Shown piece by piece: positions 17,701-25,977 of a stretch of DNA of 64,000 nt. Positions within the stretch are counted from its first letter, which is position 1; each line of letters starts with the position of its first letter. The stretch covers positions 186,001-250,000 of the forward strand of contig NZ_ATDL01000016.1 in assembly GCF_000416985.1 (NCBI RefSeq). The letters run 5' to 3'. This stretch comes from Sphingobacterium paucimobilis HER1398 (GTDB taxonomy: Bacteria; Bacteroidota; Bacteroidia; Sphingobacteriales; Sphingobacteriaceae). Under the pieces are notes generated by a model, which was not told the DNA's origin, did no database searches, and worked only from the letters and a program-made list of their open reading frames with translations. Both the position numbers and the translations under genes were made by a program.

Positions 17701-18439
17701 CTTTCATAAAGGCGCATTTTATCTTGCAGAACAGTTGCAATTGGATATCCTACCTATTTATATTCATGGTAATGGTGATGTGTTGCCTAAGGGTGATGTG
17801 TTGATCTTTCCCGGACAGCTTCGTCCGATAGTTGGGAAGCGTATCTCGGTAGTGGATGAAACTTATGGTACGACTTATTCGGAAAGGACGAAAGCGATTT
17901 CTGCTTCCTTTAAAGCGAATTTTGAAGACCAACGGTTTGCTCTTGAAAATGCGGATTATTTTGTGGCTAAGATCCATTTGGCGTACCTCTATAAAGATGA
18001 TGAAATCGTTGAATCTGTAAAAGGTTCCCTAAAACGTTGGAAGCAATTGTTTTGGGAGCTTAATCGGCAGTTGCCAGAGGGAGGGGATTGGTTGCACTGG
18101 AGCTCTTCGTTCGGAGAATTGGATTACCTCTTGTCATTGCACCAGGGGAAACGGAAGGTATATGGTTTGATCGAAGAGGTGGAACATAGAAAAGTGGCTG
18201 AAAGTATTTACTGGTCTTCTTCTCGAGCGGTACGTTTTGTCGCTGTGCAGCAACGCAGTGATGTGCTGGTGATATCGAAGTTGTTACTTGCGGCGGATTA
18301 CCTATGGGATGGATGGTTAGATTATCCCTGCATCGTAAATCTTAATAGTGGTAATAACCTTGATCTGTTGCTGGAAAGGAACTTTGTTCTGGAATCCGTT
18401 GAAAATGGTATTCAGTTTTATAGGAGGGGGCATGCTTAA
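14774..18439 (+). CDS. MMPL/RND-type exporter fused to PlsC-like acyltransferase and methyltransferase-like tail
   Basis: A 1221-residue protein. Residues 1-810 form an MMPL/RND lipid exporter with two repeats, each a TM helix, a periplasmic domain and a five-TM block (about 275-410 and 655-800). Residues 870-1060 are a PlsC-like 1-acylglycerol-phosphate acyltransferase: NHSSFLD (HX4D) near 896-902 and FPEGTRS near 962-968. Residues 1065-1221 resemble a SAM methyltransferase, but motif I, normally DIGCGxG, reads WLHWSSSFGELD, so it is probably inactive. The fusion suggests acylation coupled to export of the pigment. Its stop overlaps the next start (ATGCTTAA). Confidence 0.88.
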   Translation: MHLFFYHIYCWVQRHKLIALTLSVLFLLFFGFLASKIRFEEDITQIIPKSERSDLTTKAIRQVNFSDKITVLIERSPTAAVEDLVEAAQGLADTLSQDSLYIREITGQLDEGVIGQAYDFVYEHILFFLDESDYDSLAVRISKEGLSQRMAANYETLSSPSGFVLGEFIQKDPLGLAVMGLQKLQRISVGDHFLLYDGFITSKDTTQILLFLSPQYEGAETEKNKAFAEELYGLQKIWNSTYEGRVRISYFGSALVAVANADQIKGDILKTILLSMSVLMVLLILFYRKLYIPLLVFIPTIFATVFALGCLYLYKPVISAISLSIGAVLIGITIDFALHILTHFKKNTDVKVLFKELTKPLLMSGTTNAVAFLCLLFVHSTALIDLGIFASITLVASSVFTLLIIPHLYKPKEELRHNSLLDKVAAFPFERSKVLLVSCIILIGVSLFTSGKVRFNNDLAGLNYMPADLADTESRLDKLMNTSAKSLYVVATGNTLDTALQRNVEIAAYLNLAKAEELILDFSNVSDLLNPIQVQQAKIAAWNSFWHYHNKELVIRNLRNIGEEYGFTADAYEQFFGLLREPFSPMALSDLELLPNVGVRDFVVSKNGFFTVSSMVKLEEKHRNQLVKKLEEMPGVVVVDRKQLNETFLGKLRDDFNALVGYSSVAILLILWVFFRRLELVLLAAIPIGLTGLVTAGIMGLFGLEFNIFSAIVCTLVFGHGVDFSIFMTAALQKQYSTGEDELQVFRTSILLAVLTTVLAIGALIFAKHPALISISSVSLIGVFAAVVITFVFYPIIFRFFITDRAKHGKSPFTVFILFWSLLLFLYYGLGCIFLSFFARLVLPIIPVKRERKDGLLRYLISKFMKSVLYGYPLVSNKTANPYGERFEKPAVVIGNHSSFLDTLTMGMLVPKMIFLVNDWVWKSPIFGRAVRVLGFYPTSNGVEGSLDFLRAKVEQGYSIVVFPEGTRSYDNQIKRFHKGAFYLAEQLQLDILPIYIHGNGDVLPKGDVLIFPGQLRPIVGKRISVVDETYGTTYSERTKAISASFKANFEDQRFALENADYFVAKIHLAYLYKDDEIVESVKGSLKRWKQLFWELNRQLPEGGDWLHWSSSFGELDYLLSLHQGKRKVYGLIEEVEHRKVAESIYWSSSRAVRFVAVQQRSDVLVISKLLLAADYLWDGWLDYPCIVNLNSGNNLDLLLERNFVLESVENGIQFYRRGHA

Positions 18440-19961
18440 GTCGGACTATGATGTGGTGATTGTGGGGAGTGGACTGGGGGGCTTGGCTGCTGCGGTTATC
18501 TTAGCTAAAGAAGGTAAGCGTGTGTGTGTACTGGAGAAGAACAATCAGTTTGGAGGCAATCTACAGACTTTCTCACGAAGTAAGAAGATTTTTGATACGG
18601 GAGTACATTATATCGGTGGCTTGTCGAAAGGACAGAATTTATACCGTTATTTTTCCTATCTGGGTATTATGGATAAGCTCCATCTGGAACAAATGCCGGA
18701 GGTATTTGACTATGTAGGTTTTGGAGATGATGATGTGGAGTATCCTTTGGCTCAAGGTTATGATTCTTTTATCGAACAACTGTGTGTTTTTTTTCCAAAT
18801 GAGAGTGCTGCATTGGAGCAATACGTGAGCGATCTACAGCGCGTATGTGAGGCTTTTCCTTTGTATAATTTAACGGAACCTGAAGATGTCTCTTATCAGC
18901 ACCCTTTTTCGGGACTGAGTGTATATGCCTATTTTGAAAAGTTGACTTCTGATGTCACTTTGCGTGCTGTATTGGCTGGTGCCAACTTTTTGTATGCGGG
19001 GGATTCGAGACGAACACCTTTTTATCTTCACGCTCTTACCGTAAATTCATATATACAGAGTTCATACCGTTGCATAAATGGAGGTAGTCAAATCAGCAAA
19101 CAATTGGTTAGACAGCTTCGAAATTTGGGAGGGGTTGCGCTACGGCATCAGGAGGTTGTACAGTATCATAGTCGGGATGGTCGTATATATAAGGTAGAAA
19201 CGAAAGCAGGGGAGCAGTATCGTGCGGACTTGTTTATTTCTAATGTGGAGCCACAAACAACTTTGAAACAGGTGGATAATGCTTTGTTCCGTTCGGTCTA
19301 TGTTGACCGGATACAGCATTTACCGCTCACGGTATCTTCTTTCAGTGCGCATTTTGTTTTGAAAGAGGGAGTTGTTCCCTACGTTGGGTCGAATCTATAT
19401 TATCATCGGGATAAACAGGGGATGTGGAATCTTCCGGCGTATGAACAGGAGCAATGGCCTGAGATGTATATGTTGTCAATGACGGAGGATAAGAATGCTC
19501 CTGGATATGCGGATACATTGACTTGTCTCAGTGTGATGCAATTTGAAGAGGTGCGGCCGTGGAGCCTGTCAAAAAATACGGTGGTGGAGGTGTGTGATAG
19601 GGGGAAAGATTATGATGCTTTTAAGGATAGTAGAATAAATCGGATATTGGATAAATTAGAGGTACGCTGGCCGGCGCTACGGGAATCGGTATTGGCTGTG
19701 CACGCTTCTACTCCACTGTCTTATCGGGATTATATCGGTACGAGCGAAGGGAATCTATATGGACCTGAAAAGGATGTAAATTATGAGATGCAGACCAAAA
19801 TTTCTCCTAGGACAAAGATTCCTAATTTGTTTTTTGTAGGTCAGAGTGTCGGGATGCATGGTGTGCTGGGGGTGACCATTGGTGCTGTGGCTACGTGTAT
19901 GGAGGTGTTGGGGGGAGGATTCTATTTATTGGCTAAAATTAAAGCAGTGACGGATGAGTAG
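18432..19961 (+). CDS. FAD-dependent oxidoreductase, phytoene desaturase/CrtI-like
   Basis: About 509 residues from ATG 18432, which follows a strong RBS AGGAGGGGG; a start at 18348 would add a leader inside the previous gene. The N-terminus has the dinucleotide-binding pattern VVIVGSGLGGLAAAVILAKEGKRVCVLEKN, and the C-terminal NLFFVGQSVGMHGVLGVTIGA is the second FAD motif of the CrtI/polyketide desaturase group. Such proteins are regular members of flexirubin and dialkylresorcinol loci and may oxidise or desaturate the chain or carry it for an unknown redox step. The 3' end overlaps the C45 gene by 8 bp. Confidence 0.85.
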   Translation: MLKSDYDVVIVGSGLGGLAAAVILAKEGKRVCVLEKNNQFGGNLQTFSRSKKIFDTGVHYIGGLSKGQNLYRYFSYLGIMDKLHLEQMPEVFDYVGFGDDDVEYPLAQGYDSFIEQLCVFFPNESAALEQYVSDLQRVCEAFPLYNLTEPEDVSYQHPFSGLSVYAYFEKLTSDVTLRAVLAGANFLYAGDSRRTPFYLHALTVNSYIQSSYRCINGGSQISKQLVRQLRNLGGVALRHQEVVQYHSRDGRIYKVETKAGEQYRADLFISNVEPQTTLKQVDNALFRSVYVDRIQHLPLTVSSFSAHFVLKEGVVPYVGSNLYYHRDKQGMWNLPAYEQEQWPEMYMLSMTEDKNAPGYADTLTCLSVMQFEEVRPWSLSKNTVVEVCDRGKDYDAFKDSRINRILDKLEVRWPALRESVLAVHASTPLSYRDYIGTSEGNLYGPEKDVNYEMQTKISPRTKIPNLFFVGQSVGMHGVLGVTIGAVATCMEVLGGGFYLLAKIKAVTDE

Positions 19962-21615
19962 AATCGTGCAATTTATTTTTCTGTTGCTCGTGTGTTCTTC
20001 CTGTGCATCGAATAGAATTTCGAAGCGGTATGCCCGTTCGTTTGTGGAGCAGGTCGATACAGTTCGGCTGGTGCGGGAGGAGGATACGGTGCGTGTTCTG
20101 AGCAATCGGGATTATGTGGTAAAGAATCGGTATGGTACTTGGGAACTTTATGTGTCGGGCGATTCTTATGGTCTGGGGAATCGGATGGGATTGCTGACAG
20201 CGGATTTGTTTAGGCATCAACAGGCGGTCTTTATGGGGAAACTGGAAGGCATGGTGTCTTCTGGATTGAAGCGTCGTTTGGTATCTAAGTTTATTCATTG
20301 GTATGGCCGGCACTTGGATGATTATATTCCGAGGGGATATCTTGATGAGATTTATGCTTTGTCTACGCATTTGGATAACAGATATGTGTATGCAGGTGAT
20401 AATTTTAGTCTGACATTATTTATGCACGCCGCGCATGATTTAGGGCACGCTTTGCGGGATTTGGCAATTGTAGGATGCTCGTCGGTAGCTTCTTGGGGGG
20501 ATAATACGGATGATGGACAACTTTTGATTGGTCGGAATTTTGATTTCTACGTGGATGATGAGTTTGCTGAAAACAAAGTTATTAATTTTGTGCGACCTCA
20601 TGGAGGGATACCTTTTATGTCGATTTCTTGGGCAGGGATGATTGGTGTTGTTTCTGGAATGAATATGGAAGGCCTTACGGTAACGATGAATGCGGGTAAA
20701 TCATCTATCCCTCTTTCTGCAAGGAGGCCGATTTCTATTGTCGCTCGTGAGATTTTGGAAAAAGCTGGTACTATTGAAGAGGCAATTGCGGTGGCAAAGG
20801 AGGCTCGGTCTTTTGTCTCGGAATCTTTGATGATCGGGAGTGCCCATGATAAAAAGGCGGTTCTTTTGGAAATATCTCCTAAAAAATTTGATGTGTTTGA
20901 GGTCGAAAACAGCCAACAATTATTATGTACTAACCATTTTCAGTCCGATACGTATGCTTCTGATAAGCGTAATATAGCCCATATTCAGAATAGCCATTCG
21001 AAGTATAGGTATGACCGGCTTTCAGAACTGTTGGGGCAGGAGGATAAACTGAACCCGACCAAAATGGTGGATATATTAAGGGATAAAGAGGGGTTGGCAG
21101 GTGAGGATATCGGTTATGGAAATGATAAATCGATAAATCATTTATTGGCCCATCATGCGGTGGTCTTTAAACCCGAGGATAAATTGGTATGGGTATCTAA
21201 TTCGCCTTATCAGCTGGGAGCGTTTACCGCTTATGATCTGAAGGCTATCTTCTCGGATGAGTCTGTCGTGGGAAGGTCTCGGCTCATGGATTCGCTTACC
21301 ATAGTGGAGGATCCTTTTGTGCAGTCTGCCGCATATAAAGATTACGAACGTTATAAAAGCGAATCAGATCGTATTATGCAGGCGATACGTTTGAAAAGGG
21401 AAATTTCGGAAGAGGATCTCAGAAATTTTAAGGCGCTTAACCCAAATCTTTGGTTAGTTTATTATATTGCTGGACGGTATTGGTATAAAAGAGGAGATTA
21501 CGATAAGGCGATGGTCGAGTTTTCGAAGGCGTTGACGCTGGAAATTCCTACGGTACAGACTGAAAAAGAAATACAGAAATTATGGGACAAGTCAAACAGA
21601 AAGCATCGGAAATAG
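19954..21615 (+). CDS. C45-family (penicillin acyltransferase-like) Ntn hydrolase, secreted/lipoprotein
   Basis: A 553-residue protein with an N-terminal export signal (IVQFIFLLLVCSSC) that looks like a lipoprotein leader. The C45/choloylglycine-hydrolase-like core starts at Cys175 in VGCSSVASWG, the expected N-terminal nucleophile after autoprocessing, followed by DDGQLLIGRNFDFY, the typical second strand. The C-terminal 60 residues look TPR-like. C45 enzymes hydrolyse or transfer amide/ester acyl groups. In flexirubin synthesis it is a candidate for joining acid and dialkylresorcinol parts outside the inner membrane; that is inference. It overlaps its neighbours by 8 and 34 bp. Confidence 0.82.
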   Translation: MSRIVQFIFLLLVCSSCASNRISKRYARSFVEQVDTVRLVREEDTVRVLSNRDYVVKNRYGTWELYVSGDSYGLGNRMGLLTADLFRHQQAVFMGKLEGMVSSGLKRRLVSKFIHWYGRHLDDYIPRGYLDEIYALSTHLDNRYVYAGDNFSLTLFMHAAHDLGHALRDLAIVGCSSVASWGDNTDDGQLLIGRNFDFYVDDEFAENKVINFVRPHGGIPFMSISWAGMIGVVSGMNMEGLTVTMNAGKSSIPLSARRPISIVAREILEKAGTIEEAIAVAKEARSFVSESLMIGSAHDKKAVLLEISPKKFDVFEVENSQQLLCTNHFQSDTYASDKRNIAHIQNSHSKYRYDRLSELLGQEDKLNPTKMVDILRDKEGLAGEDIGYGNDKSINHLLAHHAVVFKPEDKLVWVSNSPYQLGAFTAYDLKAIFSDESVVGRSRLMDSLTIVEDPFVQSAAYKDYERYKSESDRIMQAIRLKREISEEDLRNFKALNPNLWLVYYIAGRYWYKRGDYDKAMVEFSKALTLEIPTVQTEKEIQKLWDKSNRKHRK

Positions 21616-22889
21616 TTTATTCTTCGCTGCGTGCGATTGAAGCTTTTCAGGAGGTACTATTGCAGCAGCAATTGGCCTATTTGGCAGAGCGATCGCCGTT
21701 TTATCAGCGTTTATTTGCGAAGCATAATATCGATGTCTCTAACGTGAAGACCTTGTCTGATCTCCAATCATTACCTACAACCTGTAAAGATGATCTGCAG
21801 CTGTATAATGATGATTTTCTGTGTGTGCCTCCTGAGCATATTATTGATTATTGTACAACTTCTGGAACATTGGGCACACCCGTTACTTTTGGACTTACGG
21901 ACAAGGATCTGGATCGTTTGGCTGCCAATGAGATGCAATCTTTTGAAACTGTAGGAATAAAACAAGGGGATCGCGTGCAGTTGATGACGACTATCGACCG
22001 TCGGTTTATGGCGGGACTGGCGTATTTTTTGGGTTTGAGAAAATTGGGCGCTGGTGTAATCCGTGTGGGGTCAGGAATCCCTCAGATGCAATGGGATTCT
22101 ATACTGAAGTATAAGCCGACTTATCTGATTGCGGTTCCTTCTTTTTTATTGAAGCTGATTGAATTTGCAGAACAACATGATATTGACTATAATAAAAGTA
22201 GTGTTAAAGCGGTAATCTGTATCGGAGAGGCCTTACGTGACAAGGATTTGAATAATACGATTCTTACGGACCGTATTATTAGTAAATGGAATATCAAGCT
22301 GCACTCTACGTACGCTTCTACGGAGATGGGGGCTGCATTTACGGAGTGTGGTCGTTTTGCGGGGGGACATGTGCAACCTGATCTGATTATTACGGAGATT
22401 GTGGATGATGAGGGTGAAGTGGTTGCGGATGGGGAGAGTGGTGAGCTTGTCGTCACGACACTGGGGGTGGAGGGTTTGCCGCTGTTACGTTTTAAAACAG
22501 GGGATATCGTGCGTAAGCATGTAGAACCTTGTGCCTGTGGGCGTCATACGTATCGTATAGGCCCCGTGGAAGGGAGAAAGCAGCATATGGTCAAATATAA
22601 GGGCACGACTTTGTATCCGCCTGCTATGCATGATCTATTGGCGGGTTTTCCTGAAGTATTGTTGCATCAGATTGAGCTGTTTCATAACGAGATCGGTACG
22701 GATGAAATCGTGATACGTTTGGTGTCTGCGAATTCGTCGGAAGAGTTTATCGGAGGAATTAAGGATCATTTTAGGGCAAAACTGCGTGTTGCCCCAAAGA
22801 TTGAACTGTGTGTGCTTGAAGAGTTGCAACAGTCGGTTTTTAATCCGCTAAGTCGGAAGCCGATTACTTTTATCGATAATAGGGTATAG
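21582..22889 (+). CDS. phenylacetate-CoA ligase-like adenylating enzyme
   Basis: A 435-residue PaaK-type adenylate-forming enzyme. The phosphate-binding motif is TTSGTLGTP at residues 92-100, STEMG near residue 247 is the adenine/acid loop, and CACGRHTYRIGPVEGR is the conserved C-terminal segment with paired cysteines. It likely activates an aromatic acid (for example 4-hydroxycinnamate) with ATP and passes it to CoA or to the cluster ACP as starter. The start lies 34 bp inside the C45 gene. It is the last plus-strand gene of the cluster; the converging SNF2 gene ends 15 bp away. Confidence 0.86.
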   Translation: MGQVKQKASEIVYSSLRAIEAFQEVLLQQQLAYLAERSPFYQRLFAKHNIDVSNVKTLSDLQSLPTTCKDDLQLYNDDFLCVPPEHIIDYCTTSGTLGTPVTFGLTDKDLDRLAANEMQSFETVGIKQGDRVQLMTTIDRRFMAGLAYFLGLRKLGAGVIRVGSGIPQMQWDSILKYKPTYLIAVPSFLLKLIEFAEQHDIDYNKSSVKAVICIGEALRDKDLNNTILTDRIISKWNIKLHSTYASTEMGAAFTECGRFAGGHVQPDLIITEIVDDEGEVVADGESGELVVTTLGVEGLPLLRFKTGDIVRKHVEPCACGRHTYRIGPVEGRKQHMVKYKGTTLYPPAMHDLLAGFPEVLLHQIELFHNEIGTDEIVIRLVSANSSEEFIGGIKDHFRAKLRVAPKIELCVLEELQQSVFNPLSRKPITFIDNRV

Positions 22890-22903
22890 CTTTGATGTGC
22901 TTA

Positions 22904-25786
22904 TTATCTCAATAACTCTTTTAGGTCATCCTGAGATAGTGATTTTACGAAGCTTTCCTCGGTGGTAACGAGTGATGTCGCTATCGATTTCTTGCGATTC
23001 TGCATGGCTACTATTTTTTCTTCGACAGTATCCTTACTGATAAATTTGTAGATGAATACATTACGGGTCTGGCCGATGCGGTGGCTTCTGTCTATGGCCT
23101 GCTGTTCGACCGCTGGGTTCCACCACGGATCGAGTATAAATACATAATCGGCTTCGGTAAGGTTGAGACCTACACCTCCTGCTTTTATTGAAATGAGGAA
23201 TAGTTTGATATTGTCATCTGTTTTGAATTCCTGTACGGCCTGAGCTCTATTTTTTGTGGTACCATCGAGGTAGGCAAAAGGAATATTTAGTTTTTGGAAG
23301 TGATTCTTGAAGATTTCGAGGTGCTTAACAAATTGAGAGAAAATCAAAACCTTGTTTCCTTCTGATGATATGGCATCGAGCATTTCAAGAACAGCTTCGA
23401 ACTTACCCGATCCTGCTTGGTAATTTTCTTCCACCATCTGGGGATGATTGGCCAATTGTCTTAGCTTGGTTAGGCCTTGTAGTAATGCAATCTGCGACCC
23501 TTTGCCTTGCTGTTGTACCGTACTGTCGAGTATAGCGTTGCGGTACTCCGATTTGGTGGTCTCGTAGCGTTCGGATTGGTCTTCTGTCATCTCGCAGTAG
23601 ATAATCTGTTCTGTCTTGGGCGGTAACTCTGTGGCGACTTGATTTTTTGTCCGTCGGAGTACAAAAGGCTTTATGATGGCTTGTAGTCTTTTGGCGGAGG
23701 CCTCGTCTTTTTTCTTTTCAATGGGGGTGACAAACTCTTTTTGAAAGAACGAATAGCTGCCCAATAGACCTGGATTTGTAAAGTGCATCTGTGACCATAT
23801 ATCTGAAACCGAATTTTCAACAGGCGTACCGCTGAGGGCTAGTTTGTGACGGCTTTTTAAAACTTTAATTGCCTTAAATGATTTAGATGTCGGATTTTTT
23901 ATGTTTTGACTTTCATCTAAGATGATGTAGTTAAAAAAGCATTTGCTTAACATGGCTTCATCGCTACGGACAATACCGTAGGTGGTGATAACTAAGTCAA
24001 AATGGGTAAAGGCATAAGGATCTTTGAAACGGTTTGTGCCGGTGTGTAAAAGAACTCTTAGCTTGGGGGCAAAGTTATCTGCCTCTTTTTGCCAATTGTA
24101 TACTAGGGAGGTCGGCAATATCAGTAGAGACGTCTTTGCATGATCCGTATCTTTTAACTCTTCTTTCTGTTTTTGCAGTAGCGCTAATGTCTGTACAGTT
24201 TTTCCCAACCCCATATCGTCAGCGAGTACTCCTCCGAATTTATACTCTTGGAGGAAGTGGAACCAATTATAGCCTGCTTGTTGATAAGGACGTAGTTGAC
24301 CAACGAATCCTTGTGGCTGTCCTATTTCTTGTATCTCTTCGAAATTGCTGAGTTGTTGTAGCTTGCGGCTCATACTTAGTGCTGTATGCTCCGATATTTC
24401 ATGAAGAATTCCGATATGAGCTTTGTTAAGCTGTAGACTGTCTTTTTTGAGTGCAAATTGAAACAAGTGTTCATACTGGGCGAACCACTCTTCGGGGATA
24501 ATAGCCACTTCGCCATTGGGTAATACGAATTCCTGTATATGATTAAGGATATGATCCCGTAATTGTATAAAGGGTATTTTGTATGGGCCGAAGTTGGCGA
24601 AGGCGCGTACATCAAACCAATCGTTATCTTCGACAACTTCAATATCCAATGAGGTTTTTCCGATAAAGATTTGTTTACCTCCTGTGTCTTGTTTTATTTG
24701 GAAGCCTTGAGTTAATAGTTCTTCTTGGTGGTGATTGAGCCAGTCGAATATGCTAAACGTATTTTCGGGATCTGGAACATAGCTGCCGAATAGGGAGTCT
24801 TCTTGTTTAAGTCCTAAGTCTAAAAGGTGCTGATGCTGTTTTTCTTCCCAGGCAGCGGATCGCTTGATTCTTGAGAAAGTATACCAATCTTTTTCTTTTT
24901 CATATTGTAGACGTACCGATATTTTGTGATCTCCGCCATAGGAGAAGGAGTAATCACCGTAGTTGAACGAAAGCTGTACGTGGGACTGTCCTTCGATAAC
25001 ATAGTTTAAGGTCAGTACGGGGGTGGCATCTTCCTTGATCGTCTTAATGTCAAATCCCTCGGCGTAAACGTTGTTTTTTTCTATCAGATTGGCGACGAAT
25101 GTTTCAAAGTATTTTTTCTCTGTAGCGCGCGTTACGGTGATATAGCGTTTGTTTAAGAAGGGGCTGAGTTTTTTTCCTTCCAATGGTTGGTTAAAATGGT
25201 ACAGTGTATTGTCCATTAATAACCATGCTTGGGCGTTGATAATGACTTCGGCATTTTTGAACATGAACTCCATCCGATGCCCATCGTATTTCAGTGTTGG
25301 GAAATAACGTGTCTCTACTTCGTTTCGTCTGAAATGAAATAGAATCGATGTCGGTAATGGGGCTATTTGTAGCTTTTGATCCGCAGAATAGCCGTCTTTC
25401 TTATTCATTAGGAATAACGGCTTTTGGCCAATTAATTCTAATGCTTTTAATAATTTCTGCTCTAATTTGGGGCGTATATAATCGTATATTTTTTGATCGA
25501 ATATATTGAGAAAGTAGTCCGCTGGGCGAATGGCTTTTTTATGGTACTTTTTGATGACCTGTGTTTGTTCGACTTCGTCCAACAGTTTGATTATTTTATA
25601 GTCCTGCTCATCCAAAGCTGCGGCATATTCTTCAACGGTATTGGAGAACACTCTTTTGGAAGACAAAGAAAGACTGCCATTGGCATTGAGTTGTACAATG
25701 TGTGGTTCTATGAGATAGCCTAAATAGGGATGTTCACCGAGTGAATAGACCAATTGGTAACGAATAGATTTTTCTGTTTGCCGCAT
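22904..25786 (-). CDS. SNF2-family DEAD/DEAH ATPase helicase
   Basis: A 960-residue bacterial SWI2/SNF2 protein. The N-terminal half (about 1-470) is a poorly conserved SNF2-associated region; motif I DDMGLGKTVQTL is near residue 525, motif II reads DESQ, motif III SGTPVENS, and the C-terminal lobe holds DPWWNPAVEQQAIDRSHRIGQ (motif VI). These proteins translocate on duplex DNA or remodel transcription complexes, like RapA. The exact role is unknown. It is transcribed alone on the minus strand toward the pigment cluster. Full length, no frameshift seen. Confidence 0.93.
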   Translation of the reverse strand: MRQTEKSIRYQLVYSLGEHPYLGYLIEPHIVQLNANGSLSLSSKRVFSNTVEEYAAALDEQDYKIIKLLDEVEQTQVIKKYHKKAIRPADYFLNIFDQKIYDYIRPKLEQKLLKALELIGQKPLFLMNKKDGYSADQKLQIAPLPTSILFHFRRNEVETRYFPTLKYDGHRMEFMFKNAEVIINAQAWLLMDNTLYHFNQPLEGKKLSPFLNKRYITVTRATEKKYFETFVANLIEKNNVYAEGFDIKTIKEDATPVLTLNYVIEGQSHVQLSFNYGDYSFSYGGDHKISVRLQYEKEKDWYTFSRIKRSAAWEEKQHQHLLDLGLKQEDSLFGSYVPDPENTFSIFDWLNHHQEELLTQGFQIKQDTGGKQIFIGKTSLDIEVVEDNDWFDVRAFANFGPYKIPFIQLRDHILNHIQEFVLPNGEVAIIPEEWFAQYEHLFQFALKKDSLQLNKAHIGILHEISEHTALSMSRKLQQLSNFEEIQEIGQPQGFVGQLRPYQQAGYNWFHFLQEYKFGGVLADDMGLGKTVQTLALLQKQKEELKDTDHAKTSLLILPTSLVYNWQKEADNFAPKLRVLLHTGTNRFKDPYAFTHFDLVITTYGIVRSDEAMLSKCFFNYIILDESQNIKNPTSKSFKAIKVLKSRHKLALSGTPVENSVSDIWSQMHFTNPGLLGSYSFFQKEFVTPIEKKKDEASAKRLQAIIKPFVLRRTKNQVATELPPKTEQIIYCEMTEDQSERYETTKSEYRNAILDSTVQQQGKGSQIALLQGLTKLRQLANHPQMVEENYQAGSGKFEAVLEMLDAISSEGNKVLIFSQFVKHLEIFKNHFQKLNIPFAYLDGTTKNRAQAVQEFKTDDNIKLFLISIKAGGVGLNLTEADYVFILDPWWNPAVEQQAIDRSHRIGQTRNVFIYKFISKDTVEEKIVAMQNRKKSIATSLVTTEESFVKSLSQDDLKELLR

Positions 25787-25884
25787 CTTTACTAATACTT
25801 CCTTAAGAAGGCATCTAATATAACCCGAATAACGATAAAGTAAAAATAAAAAGGTAAATAGTTCGTTGTTAGTTATTAGCTATT

Positions 25885-25968
25885 GGCAGATGGCTTATAG
25901 CAGATAGCGGATGGCAGATAGCGGATGGCAGATAGCGGATGGCAGATAGCAGATGGCAGATGGCAGAT
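25885..25968. repeat. heptanucleotide tandem array (consensus RGCRGAT, 12 units)
   Basis: Twelve consecutive 7-bp units alternate mainly between GGCAGAT and AGCGGAT or AGCAGAT. It lies between the dapF stop and the SNF2 start codon, both on the minus strand. The regular 14-bp alternation suggests slippage expansion. Confidence 0.9.
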
Positions 25969-25977
25969 AGCCATCGG

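Noticed and set aside
1..22889. Carotenoid cluster suggested by the CrtI-like oxidoreductase
   Set aside because: No phytoene synthase, cyclase or GGPP synthase is present; the neighbours are polyketide-type, so flexirubin/aryl polyene is the better reading.
25885..25968. CRISPR-like array
   Set aside because: Units are 7 bp with no spacers; it is a simple tandem repeat.
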